Part shown: piece by piece, positions 21,740 through 32,890 of the stretch
Layout: every line of letters begins with the position of its first letter
How positions within the stretch are numbered: position 1 is the stretch's first letter
Origin: Hanleya hanleyi
Taxonomy: Eukaryota; Mollusca; Polyplacophora; Lepidopleurida; Hanleyidae
Direction: 5' to 3'
Assembly: GCA_036873755.1 (NCBI GenBank)
Contig: JAVTVY010018914.1
Location: forward strand, 1-64,000
Length of the DNA stretch: 64,000 nucleotides
Program-made: the position numbers and the translations under genes
The notes under the pieces: model-generated
Databases searched by the model: none
What the model was told of the DNA's origin: nothing
Seen by the model: the letters and a program-made list of their open reading frames with translations, nothing else

Positions 21740-22803
21740 ACATGTATGTCATTTTCAAAACAGATTTGCAAGCATTCTTTGCATTGTCTAAGAAAATAAA
21801 TCAATAAATCAGTCATCCAATCAATAAATAAATGTGATAGTATACTAACATGATATAGAAATAATATGCAAACTTAACATAGGAATTAGTGGATTTTGTT
21901 AGACAAGGGGCATACTTTCTGACACGACTCATTTTTGATAGGCATCTAGTGTCATTTTCAAAACAGATTTGCAGGCATTCTTCGCATTGTGTAAGAGAAT
22001 AAATCAATAAATCAGCCATCCAATCAATAAATAAATGTGATAGTATACAAACATGATATAGAAATTATATGCAAACTTAACATAGGAATTAGTGGATTTT
22101 ATTAGACAAGGGGCATAACTCTGCAAAATACTTTCTGACACGACTCATTTTCGATAGGCATCTAGTTCAGGTCAAGAGAAACAACTGTATCACATTAGGA
22201 TGTTGTATATGGAACGGTTCTGAAATTATCACAATAAATCATAAATGGATTTTTATTTGTAAAAAGGGGCATAACTCTGCAAAATATTGTCCGAGATGAC
22301 TCATTTTCGATAGGCTTCTGATTTACGTGAAGATAAATAGATGTAACAAGTTTGGTTGCCATGCATGAAACGGTTCTGTAGATATCGCGGTAACGGATTT
22401 TATTAGACAAGGGGCATAACTCTGCAAAATACTTTCTGACACGACTCATTTTCGATAGGCATCTAGTTTAGGTCAAGAGAAACAACTGTATCACGTTAGG
22501 ATGTTGTATATGGAACAGTTCTGAAATTATCACAATAACAAATCATAAATGGATTTTTATTTGTAAAAAGGGGCATAACTCTGCAAAATATTGTCCGAGA
22601 TGACTCATTTTCGATAGGCTTCTGATTTACATGAAGATAAATAGATGTAACAAGTTTGGTTGCCATGCATGAAACGGTTCTGTAGATATCGCGGTAACGG
22701 ACGGACGTACGGACGGACGTACGGACGTACGTACGGACGTACGGACAGCCGTACAGCCGTACATGATGACGACAATACCCCTAGGCCAAAGTTGGCCGAG
22801 GGG
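21740..22803 (+). mobile_element. Pearl-like element with A-B-A-B monomer order
   Basis: A ~203-bp direct repeat (about 21748-21950 and 21951-22150; phrase CAATCAATAAATAAATGTGA in both) leads into four ~150-bp monomers. Types A and B alternate: A at about 22094-22243, B at 22244-22393, A at 22394-22550, B at 22551-22699. All carry GGGGCATAACTCTGCAAAAT. A holds TTTCTGACACGACTCATTTT, and B holds TTGTCCGAGATGACTCATTT. An ACGG/ACGT microsatellite (22700-22765) and a 3' hairpin GGCCAAAGTTGGCC (22784-22797) then GAGGGG follow. No ORF. Confidence 0.7.
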
Positions 22804-22805
22804 TA

Positions 22806-23070
22806 AAAAACTGAGTGAGTGAGTAGTGGGATTTACCGTCGTTTTCAACCTTGTTTCAGTCATATCACGATGGTGCCTACATGCGCGGCCAGAACATGAG
22901 AGTGCTCACAGTTCCTATTACCCTGGACACTGATCAGCCCAGCAGGTACAGCACCCGGTCACCCACCCAAGTATTGACCGAGCTTAACATTGCTTAAATT
23001 CGGTGATCTGAAGAGAACTGGTGTGTCCAACACTATAAGCCGTACCGAGAAGACAACCTGGAACCCTAGA
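22806..23070 (-). mobile_element. 5S-rRNA-derived SINE, near full length
   Basis: On the minus strand the head reads GTACGGCTTATAGTG, TTCAGATCACCGAATTTAAG, AGCTCGGTCAATACTTGG and GTGGGTGACCGGGTGCTGTA. This follows the order of 5S rRNA including its internal Pol III control region. The body includes GGGCTGATCAGTGTCC and GCATGTAGGCACCATCGTGA. The tail reads ATATGACTGAAACAAGGTTG, AAAACGACGGTAAATCC and an ACTC repeat. A second copy is at 48618-48800. It sits at the end of the pearl-like element; target duplication not clear. Confidence 0.85.
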
Positions 23071-23592
23071 TATGGTATAACATGGTATAATGTACATGTA
23101 TCCCATCGCATTATGGGCCCATACTGCTACCTCAATAGCAATGACAGCTCGTGTGGAACACGGGCGAAGAGCATTTCCCCAAATAATTGTGCAATACATG
23201 ATTTGGTACTCACAGGGATTTAGATCTCCCCAATTTGGACACACCCCTTATTAGGTGTGGCAATTGTTTTTAGGATGGCACATACCCCTGGGGGATGAGC
23301 AATCAGGAATCATCCCTGGTAGTAGTGCGGCTGCCTCTGAGAACGGATTTCTTTACCAGTGGGCGAAACCCAGTGTGAGACAACACCAACTTTATTTTCA
23401 TTTTTGTGTTTCATGGGGCCCACCGACATTAAAAAATCGAATAATTTTTTTTCTTCAAATTGCCACTTTTATTTTTCCTACGAAAGTTTGAACATAAAGA
23501 TTTTAACCCTCGTTTCATTCCTGATTGTATGAATTAGGCTGTTATTTTCTATCTGAAACAATGCCAGCAAATAAAAATGCCAAACAACAAAA

Positions 23593-24975
23593 ACAAGCTG
23601 AGTAGCTAGCAGGTCTTCCACCAAGTAGCCTGTTGAGAGCATACAGCATATACCCTTCCAATATCTCCTTAAATATAACTTGGAAAGTGGATATGTGTAT
23701 GTGGAATGAGGCGTTTATCTGGAATTGTTGAGACAAGTTGAGGATTCAGAAGTAGTAATGGGTAGTGTAACACTGGAATGCAAGTCTGTAGTTGTATATG
23801 GATTTGTGGACGGTGAGGTTTATACATCGATGGGTGGAATAGATCTCAAAATATCGCGTTCACTACAGATGGGTACAATATGGGTGAGTGAAATGCAGGA
23901 TAGCCAATGGCAAGTCAATCGCATGAATTGTTCTCACGATACCGCGTTCACAAGATGCGGGACGGAAGGAATCCAAAATGGTCAATACTACCTCAATGAA
24001 AATCAATACCAATGGCCGTCTAACTGATGTGAAGCACCTTCAAGCTTTAAGTCAATCGCATGAATTGTTCTCACGATACCGCGTCACAAGATGCGGGACG
24101 GAAGGAATCCAAGATGGTCAATGGCAGCCATCTTGGAAAGATGGTCAATGGCAGCCATCATGGATTACGTACAGTCTAGCCTCGCTATAAGGTGCCTCAA
24201 TATAGCGCTGATTCTGATATAAGGCGGGTGCTGTCGTGTCCCCCAAATTAACAAATGCATATCATTTCAACCCTTTTATAATGCTGAAAATCTATAGGTG
24301 GTTCAAATTTGGTCCCCCAATAACAGTGTGAGGCGACACTGTACCTCAGTGAAAATCAATACGCCTAACTGATGTGAAGCACCTTCTCAAGTTTGAAGTC
24401 GATTGGTCGAATTGTTCTCGAGATAGCGCGTTCACAAGATGTGAGACGGACGGAATCCAATATGGTCAATGGCAGCCATCTTGGATTACGTACCTCAGTG
24501 AAAACCCCATACCAATGGCCGTCTAACTGATGTGAAGCACCGTCTCAAGTTTGAAGTCGATCGGTCGAATTGTTCTCGAGATGTCGCGTTCATAAGATGT
24601 GGGACGGATGGAATCCAATATGGTCAATGGCAGCCATCTTGGATTACGTACCTCAGTGAAAATCAATACCAATGGCCGTCTAACTGATGTGAAGCACCTT
24701 CTCAAGTTTGAAGTCGATTGGTCGAATTGTTCTTGAGATATTGCGTTCACAAGATGTGGGACGGATGGAGTCCAATATGGTCAATGGCAGCCATCTTGGA
24801 TTACGTACCTCAGTGAAAATCAATACTAATGGCCGCCTAACTGATGTGAAGCACCTTCTTAAGTTTGAAGTCGATTGGTCAAATTGTTCTCAAGATATCG
24901 CATTCACAAGATGTGGGATGGACGGACGGACGGACGGAAGGATGGACGGAAGGACGGATGGCTAGCATTTCCAAT
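23593..24975 (+). mobile_element. Pearl-like insertion with ~158-bp monomers
   Basis: Sequence absent from the corresponding place in the 7.3-kb copy. It contains about six monomers of 155-160 bp, some broken. Landmarks TGGCAGCCATCTTGGATTAC, GTCTAACTGATGTGAAGCAC and TTGTTCTCGAGATATCGCG recur at about 24330, 24495, 24655 and 24815, with earlier partial units. A GGAC/GGACGGAA microsatellite follows (24915-24960). It is a second, unrelated-sequence member of the same architectural class nested in the first. Open frames on both strands follow the repeats. Confidence 0.65.
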
Positions 24976-25720
24976 AAATACCTTCCACAAAAAAAAATCC
25001 CTAAAAGTCAGCGAATTGTTGTAGTGTAAACTGCTGCTAAATAGTACTTAGGCAATAACGACATTCAATGTAAATCGGGGAACCTTCACTGGCTGTGTGA
25101 TCTATCACTCTTTTCATGGCACCCATATTCTGAGAGTGATGCGGTATGTCCAGGCCCGTAGGCTGGGGGGGTTCAGGGGGTGCGTAGCAGAGCAGACGGA
25201 GTTCCGCTGCCGGGGAAAAAAAAAATTCAGAGTGCACGGAAGGACCCACACCCAAGGCCCTTGGACGCGGCCGCTAGCTCGCAACAAATTATAGATAATA
25301 TTGACCTGAATAAAAATAGATCTAGAGTTGATATCTGGTGTATCGTGTTATGTTGTTCCGCCTCTGACCTCTAGTCCGAGTCCGGTACCTCACTTCGTTC
25401 TGCAACTTGGAATCCAGCTCCCATTGTGCAATAGATAGTCCAGTTACGCTACAATCCTCACAGCTCGTTGGAAACAATTATTCAGGTTCCTATGATCAAT
25501 TACGCAATTTAATATTCAGTGATTAGCGTGAAAAGCTACAAGAATGTGAAAGGGGGAGGGGGAGTACAGCAAAAACCTCAGTATGTTAGGCGAGATAAAA
25601 AAAATAGAGGGAGTGTGTGTGGGGGATCATAAGAAAATGGTCCACTATATATATATATATAATTGGGAGTGGGCTACAAGCAGAAAAACATGAGGAGGGA
25701 GAGGGCGGGGTGTCTCATGG

Positions 25721-25982
25721 CGGTGTGATGGCTAAGAATGTCCCATGGTTAAGAGTGTCCGGCTCCTATCTTCTAACACAGCTAGGACACTCTTCTTCAG
25801 TTATCTCCAGAGGTATACGCCACTCTTCACTCAATAAAAAGATAGGAAACGGGACACTTATCCCCCATCATCCGAACGCATGGCACGATCATACGTAGAA
25901 ACTTCTGCTCATGGTGAAATGTGAAATGCCCTTTATAGCAAGCTAAGATGCTTATCCCCGGACACTCTTAGCCACCACACCG
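25721..25982. mobile_element. 262-bp MITE nested in the 2.27-kb insert
   Basis: Terminal inverted repeats CGGTGTGATGGCTAAGAATG and, inverted, CGGTGTGGTGGCTAAGAGTG, each followed by TCC. Non-coding. Confidence 0.65.
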
Positions 25983-26059
25983 GAGTGAGGAGTTAATGAT
26001 AATAATCTTGATCAAAGGGGGTTTTCCATGGTTGAATATTAACCATCTCCCAGTCGACA

Positions 26060-26198
26060 ACAGGGGCGGCGGATGCGGGGGGTCAGGGGAGGGGGGCTGT
26101 AGCCCCCCCCAGTTTCAACAAAAGCTGGGTGACTTTTTCATGATTTTGGTCCTAATGTGACCAGAAAAACAGGTTGGGGTTTTTTTCCGCCGCCCTGT
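26060..26198. mobile_element. 139-bp MITE nested in the 2.27-kb insert
   Basis: Ends ACAGGGGCGGCGGA and, inverted, ACAGGGCGGCGGA. G and C runs inside. Non-coding. Confidence 0.5.
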
Positions 26199-26254
26199 AG
26201 GATAGGTTTTCACGGAGCGGCGACTTTGCACTAGAGGGGCACGTTGCTGTTTGG

Positions 26255-27050
26255 TTTAAAGTGCTCTGATTTGTTCCTTCTTCTGTTCCGTTCGCAATTA
26301 CCAATAACTGTTTTAGATGTTAATTTACATAGAAATTGCATTAGCTTTATTGGACGATTAGCTGATTATCAAATTTAGAAATCAAAATTACGTTCATATT
26401 ATTTCTTTTTTGTGTTCACATATTTCTCTTCAAACGCGTCAGCCCCGTCCCAGAGGAGATACGATAGTTGGGAAAGAATATGACTTTCAGAAAAACGACC
26501 AAACGTCGTTGTTTGTTTGCAACCAAAAAAAATCAACAAATCAGTTTTTTTCTTATAAATAACCAAAAGCATAAAAAAAAACAATATATGCAGTTCATTA
26601 CACAGGCATGGCGGAACATGGAGTGGTGGGGGTGGGGGGCGTCTAGACAATGAGGATGTGATTGTTTAAAGTGCTGTGCTTTGCTGATACTTGTTATTCC
26701 GTTCGCTATGACGATTCGTGACTGCTACATATGGTAATTTGCATGGAATATGCATATGCGTCATCCAACGATTAGCTGATTTATAAAAGTTCAAAATCAA
26801 ACTTAGTTTCATATTATTTCTTTTTGTGTTCATACGTTTGTCTTCAAACGTGTCAGCGCTCTCCAACCCTCTGCTGAAATGTTAATTTCTTCGAGATCAC
26901 TGCGTATAGTTCGAATTTTGAAAAGGAAAAATACTTTTTTTTACATTCAAAAGTTATCAACTCAATTTTTCTTTTATAAATGACGAGAAAAATCACAAAA
27001 ACAATCTCAAAATGCAGTTGATTATATAGTGATGATATGTCGTTTTATAT
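26255..27050. repeat. ~400-bp tandem duplication
   Basis: GTTTAAAGTGCT, TGTTCCGTTCGC-like, ACGATTAGCTGATT, TTCATATTATTTCTTTTT and GTGTTCA..TTCTCTTCAAACG phrases appear in the same order at 26255-26655 and again from 26665. The copies are clearly diverged. Confidence 0.6.
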
Positions 27051-28104
27051 GCCGGAAATCGGCCAGAATGCGTCTACAGCCATCTAGGAGCGCGGAGCTT
27101 CCGGGGCCTACGCGGCTCCTGGACCCTCGCCTAAAGTGCTATCATAGTCGAGCCCCCCCCCCCCAGTTTTTGGGAGCTTCCGCCGCCGCTGGACAAGATT
27201 ATCATTCACACAACGAGTGGATTATAGTCATATACTGAATTTATCAGTCGAAAAAAAGCAGTTGGCGGATGTCGAAAAGATGCTGTCAAAATGCGCCATA
27301 TGGCATCTAAATTTTCCAAAAATTTACGGGGGGGCATGCCCCCGGACCCCCCTAGCATCAGGAGTTCCGCAATATTCTCCAACGAACCCCCCCGTTGCCA
27401 AACCAGTACAGGCTTGATGTCAGAGCTTGGAAATGGTGGATGTTTCAACAACTCAATCGATACAGCATGGTTAACTGTTGAAGCAGGAGGCTGTTACAAC
27501 ACATGCAAAATTCGCTAGATTGATCTGGAAGACAACCACAGCCACAACAATGATGATGACTGTTAAACTTGAAGTGCATGTTGGCACGTAAAATACAGTT
27601 TTTGACCTCGAGAAAATAGGCCAGTCATATTCATAGACTTCAGGTCCATCATCAGTTGCATATGTGGTATCAATTTAGACAGCCTACATGTAGGTGTATT
27701 TCATGTTATATTATAATATACAGTATACTCCTCGAAAAAATAGGTTCAGTCAACTGGGATAGGCTTCTAGTCAGTCACCAATTGCACAAGTATTATGAAT
27801 TTGGACAGCCTATCTTCACTGCTTTAAAAATTATTGCTAATGTTAAATTTGACCTTGATAAAACAGGTGAAGGTCAGTCATTTTCATTAGGCTTCTGATC
27901 TGTCACCTGCTGCATATGTGGAATGACAAGAAAGATGGACAGACAGAGAGACAGATAGACAGACAGATGACACGGACAATTCAGTTCTCCGACTCCTCAT
28001 GTACATGTAAGACCCCTCCCCCAACACAAAATTCAACAAACACTTTTTTGTGGTGGTGTCGTACGGTACATGACGACGACCGCTTTATTGACAATCACTT
28101 TGGT

Positions 28105-28400
28105 ACTCTAACCCCACACATTCTACACGGGGACTCCAACGGTCCAACCCCACACATATTCCAAAAAACTCTAACCCCACACACATCCCGGGGGACTCTA
28201 ACCCCACACACATCTCGGGGAACTAACCCCCACATCTCGGGGGACTCTAACCCCACACACATCTCGGGGAACTAACCCCCACATCTCGGGGGACTCTAAC
28301 CCCACACATATCCCGGGGAACTCTAACCCCACATATATTTCGGGGGACTCTAACCCCACACATATTTCGGGGAACCCTATAACCCCACATATATTTCAGC
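28105..28400. repeat. ~26-bp minisatellite
   Basis: About ten imperfect units of CTCTAACCCCACACATAT followed by CTCGGGG or a variant. No coding sense. Confidence 0.85.
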
Positions 28401-28419
28401 ATATATTTCCAGGGTGCTT

Positions 28420-29765
28420 AAATTAAGCGTTCGTTGTAGCATCGACGTGTACCGTAGACGAGAATGGTTAAACAGAGACTCTCTCTCTCTTATAAAACAC
28501 ATAAGGCACTCGACTGAACACAGTTCACAGTCGGAGCTATACTCACGTCTTACACCCCATGGAGAAAGAAGATTCCTTTTAATTCATTCCATTCAACCAA
28601 AGGAAACTATATTTCCTTTTGGGGCATCATTTACATATCTTCAAAGTGTAAATATTCTGTCAAAATGCACCAGAACACACCATTTTACTTAAATTAGATG
28701 TACATGTAAAAATGTCCCAGGTGGGACGTACCATATACATGATATAGCAGGGATGTAGAAGTTCCACTTCAAAAATCTTTCTACTTTTTCAGTCGAAAAA
28801 ATAATAATCAACAGTTTTAACTATACTGTCAAAATGCAATGGTATGTGCCATTTCACATCTCGAGTTTCAAATAAATGCTGGGAACCTCCACATAAAACA
28901 AAGAAACTGAACATTAACTGAGTGATAATTTGGGATTTTATTCATTGAAAATTAGCCAGAATGCATCTCCAGACATCTGGGAGCCCAGGGCTTCACAGCC
29001 ACTGGAGACAAAATAAATGCAACTTGGACAGCCATACCAATGAACTGGGTCAATTACTAAATCAGTATTGTAGAGAGAAGTAGCACTGATTCTGGAAAGG
29101 AAGTTGACATAAGCAGTCTACTAGTCCACTTATGTAAAGTGCATTATGCAATAATTCAACCACTACACTGAATGGTCAGCATACAGGCATACAATATCAT
29201 GGCATGCAAGGTAAAAGGGGAATATCAGTGTTACAGTATGTCTATTCGACCAAAGTGCCCTGAATACAAGTTCACTTGAATCCTTGCAATTCTCCATACA
29301 GTATCACACCATACTGTTGGCAGCATACTTTCTCTGACTGCATTTTAGTTATGTGTGTAAGCAGGGGCTGATGTAGCCTAGATTTAGATATATTTGCTGT
29401 CAATACCCCATTGCCAAATATATATGCCAGCGCTAACAGCATCAATGTCCTAAAACCATAATGTTAATAAAATTAGGAATTGTAAAAAAAGAATGTATAA
29501 TGAGATATGAATTAAGTAATTTGTTGATGGGCTGCAAATCCGTATGGGAGGTGGCCCTTCAATTTCAATCAAAAAAAAAACAACCTTTCAGTCCTTTGAA
29601 ATCCTATGTCTGACAATAAACTTCATGAAATGCCAATAAATTGTGCTATATATGTTTACTGTCTATTGTGCCACCCAATGATGAACAATATCACGAAACT
29701 ACGTGATAAAGCTAAATCCTCAGATGTGGCCTGGGGAATGTAGATATTGGACTAAAGTCATGAGA
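28420..29765. other. Non-coding stretch, no gene seen
   Basis: A fragment near 28955-28995 (TTAGCCAGAATGCATCTCCA then GGGAGC) resembles the GC-rich repeat at 27055-27110. Nothing else recognised. Confidence 0.35.
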
Positions 29766-29772
29766 ATTTCAT

Positions 29773-32700
29773 GTATTACAAAACGAGAGATCCTGAAGGA
29801 TCTTGGCGCCCACCATTGTCCGATAATGGTAAGCTAATGACAAGAGGATCTTTTTGTCCATTGTTACTAAGAACAAACGATTGATTTGTAATTTTGTTTA
29901 CAGAATTTCGAATCTGAGCGAAAAAGATCAAAAAAGGGACACTGGAAAACACCAAGATATCATCTTTCTAAGTTAAAGGAGTTTCAAGATTTCTAGAAAC
30001 TGTACTTATGTCAGTTGTTATAGTACAAGAGAAAAGAGCAAAGTTAATCTGAAAGTGAATGTCCAGAGGATCCTTCATCTTCGTTTTGTAGTATTTTATT
30101 TTTGCACGTGTCATCATTGGGTACTGGAAGCGAAGACAAATCTCTTTGATCCTTTGGCATGAGCTATGAAACATACTTAAGATTTTATAATTAGGAACGA
30201 ATGCTAATTCTGTTCTGTTTACTGGGCTAGAGATCTCTTTCAAGATACCATGCTCGAAAATAGTAAGATGGTACAATACTTAATAGTGAAGGGATCCGTG
30301 CAGTAATGTTGAAACTTCGAAAGTGTCTGAATCCTGATTATCTCCCTTGGATCGAAACACGCAGTAGTCAAAAGTTGTCGAGTTGTAACGTTGTGTCACA
30401 AGAGTGACGTCCCTTCATGAAGCCGACCCGTCGGCAGACGAAACAGTCCACTGGACTAAGAAAACTGATTTAAAATTTGAAGCAATACATTTTAATTCTG
30501 AATTATTTGAACTCCTTGATATGGAAGGTGAAGGTATGGATATTCTCTCTAGTCACTATCTAGAATCTGTCCCATCGTTTGATCCGCCGACTCGTGTGAT
30601 GCAACGTCACAACTCAGGAATACCGTATTAATTTTAAGTGTAACTTGGATTTTCGAATCGGACCAAAAAAGTTATCCTGCACAACTAGGCCCCATGTGGA
30701 ACCTGTGTACCAAATTTCAGAAAGATCCATGAAGTAGTTCCTGAGAATTGACGATAATGTTTCAAGGGGAAATTCAAGATGGACACCTGGCGGCCATATT
30801 GGATTTTCGAATCGGACCAAAAAAAGGTATCTTGCACAACTGGACCACAAGGGGAACCTGTGTACCAAATTTGAGGAAGATCCATGCAGTACTTCTTGAG
30901 AAATCACGATAAAGTTTCATGGGAAATCCAAGATGGGCGCCTGGTGGCCATACTGGATTTTTGAATCGGACCGAAAAAGGTATCTTGCACAACTAGACCC
31001 CAAGGGGAACCTGTGTACCGAATTTGAGAAAGATCCATGCAGTACTTCCTGAGAAATCGCGATAACAAGGTTTCATGGGGAAATCCAAGATGGCTGCCTG
31101 GTGGCCATATTGGATTTTCGAATCGGACCAGAAAAGGTATCTTGCACAACTAGACCCCAAGGGGAACGTGTGTACCAAATTTGAGAAAGATCCATGCAGT
31201 AGTTCCTGAGAAATCGCGATAACAAGGTTTCATGGGGAAATCCAAGATGGCCGCCTTGTGGCCATATTGGATTTTCGAATCGGACCAGAAAAGGTGTCTT
31301 GTACAACTAGACCCTAAGGGGAACCTGTGTACCAAATTTGAGAAAGATCCATGCAGTACTTCCTGAGAAATGACAATAACAAAGTTTCATGGGGAAATCC
31401 AAGATGGCTGCCTTGTGGCCATATTGGATTTTCGAATCGGACCAGAAAAGGTATCTTGCACAACTAGACCCCAAGGGGAACCTGTGTACCAAATTTGAGA
31501 AAGATCCATGCAGTAGTTCCTGAGAAATCGCGATAACAAGGTTTCATGGGGAAATCCAAGATGGCTGCCTGGTGGCCATATTGGATTTTCGAATCGGACC
31601 AGAAAAAGGTATCTTGCACAACTAGACCCCAAGGGGAACCTGTGTACCGAATTTGGGAAAGATCCATGCAGTAGTTCCTGAGAAATCGCGATAAACAGAT
31701 TTCATGGGGAAATCCAAGATGGCCGCCTTGTGGACATATTGGATTTTCGAATCGGACCAGAAAAGGTATCTTGCACAACTAGACCCCAAGGGGAACATGT
31801 CTATCAAATTTGAGAAAGACCCATGCAGTAGTTCCTGAGAAATCACGATAACAAGGTTTCATGGGGAAATACAAGTTGGCTGCCTTGTGGCCATATTGGA
31901 TTTTCGAATCGGACCAGAAAACGTAACTTGCACAACTAGACCCCAAGGGGAACCTGTGTACCGAATTTGAGAAAGATCCATGAAAGAGTTCCTGAGAAAT
32001 CACGATAAAGTCGCATGTGGAGATCCAAGATGGCCGCCTGGTGGCCATATTGGATTTTCGAATCGGATCAGAAAAGGAATCTTGCACAACTAGACAACAA
32101 AGGGAACCTGTGTACCAAATTTGACAAAGATCCATGCAGAAGTTCCTGAGAAATCGCAATAACAAAGTTTCATGGGGAAATCCAAGATGGCTGGCAGATG
32201 GACATATTGGATTTTGGAATTGGACCAGAAAAGGTATCTTGCACAACTGGACCACAAGGGGAACCTGTGTACCAAATTTGACAAAGATCCATGCAGTATT
32301 TCCGGAGAAACCACGATCACAAAGTTTCATGGGAAAATCTAATATGGCCGCCTGGTGGCCATATTGGATTTTTGATTCGGACCGAAAAAGGTGTCTTGCA
32401 CAACTAGACCCTAAGGGGAACCTGTGTACCAAATTTGAAAAAGATCCATACAGTACTGCCTGAGAAATGACAATAACAAAGTTTCATGGGGAAATCCAAG
32501 ATGGCTGCCTGGTGGCCATATTGGATTTTCGAATCGGACCAAAAAGGTATCTTGCACAACTAGACCCCAAGGGGAACCTTTGTACCAAATCTGAGAAAGA
32601 TCCAAGAAGCAGTTCCTGAGAAATCGCGATAACAAGGTTTCATGGGGAAATCCAAGATGGCTGCCTGGTGGCCATATTGGATTTTCGAATCGGACCAAAA

Positions 32701-32890
32701 TGGTATCTTGCACAACTAGACCCCAAGGGGAACCTGTGTACCAAATTTGAGAAAGATCCATGCAGTAGTTACTGAGAAATCGCGATAACAAGAATTGTTT
32801 ACGGACGGACGGACGACGGACGGACTGACGACGGACAGACGAACGACAGACCACGGACGAAAAGCGATATGAACAGCTCACCATCACCAA
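29773..32890 (+). mobile_element. Large pearl-like element with 14 tandem ~157-bp monomers
   Basis: The element may begin near AGAGATCCTGAAGGATCTTG (about 29787), a palindromic phrase. From about 30640 to 32795 the sequence is a tandem array of about 14 monomers with a period of 156-158 bp. Landmarks CTTGCACAACTAGACC, GGGGAACCTGTGTACC, AAAGATCCATGCAGTA and CCAAGATGGCCGCCTGGTGG recur in each. The array ends in a GGAC/GACG microsatellite (about 32800-32860), the same order as the other pearl-like elements. Long minus-strand open frames here follow the repeat and are not genes. Confidence 0.75.
30404..30631 (+). CDS. Unrecognised 75-codon open frame, possible exon
   Basis: Reads MTSLHEADPSADETVHWTKK, then an acidic stretch (ELFELLDMEGEGMDIL) and ends HNSGIPY at a stop just before the tandem array. 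Composition looks more protein-like than neighbouring frames. I recognise no family and no convincing splice site. It may instead be part of the 5' region of the surrounding element, or chance. Confidence 0.2.
   Translation: MTSLHEADPSADETVHWTKKTDLKFEAIHFNSELFELLDMEGEGMDILSSHYLESVPSFDPPTRVMQRHNSGIPY

Larger units (their letters stand above)
25151..27416. mobile_element. 2.27-kb DNA transposon insertion, composite inside
   Basis: ATGTC flanks it on both sides (25146-25150 and 27417-27421). Comparison with the uninterrupted copy at 7.1 kb confirms that exactly this segment plus one ATGTC is extra. Ends are CAGGCCCGTAGG and, inverted, CAAGCCTGTACTGG, a weak inverted repeat. No transposase ORF. 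It contains two smaller inverted-repeat elements, a ~400-bp tandem duplication and GC-rich blocks shared with 18292-19311. Confidence 0.7.
23115..27993 (+). mobile_element. Pearl-like element, right copy, split by two insertions
   Basis: This is the same element as 6597-7810 in inverted orientation. The parts are 23115-23592, 24976-25150 and 27417-27993, together about 1.2 kb as in the left copy. The last part holds the ~130-bp monomers (about 27600-27910) and the GACAGACAGAGAGACAG microsatellite (27938-27970), ending ACACGGACAATTCAGTTC, which also ends the left copy. It is interrupted at 23593-24975 and 25151-27416. Confidence 0.7.

Noticed and set aside
28105..28400. CRISPR-like array
   Set aside because: The ~26-bp units are contiguous with no unique spacers; it is a eukaryotic minisatellite.
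30614..32890. Minus-strand frames up to 217 codons in the 157-bp array
   Set aside because: The period (about 157 bp) lets short frames run on; the peptide repeats follow the DNA repeat and change frame between monomers.
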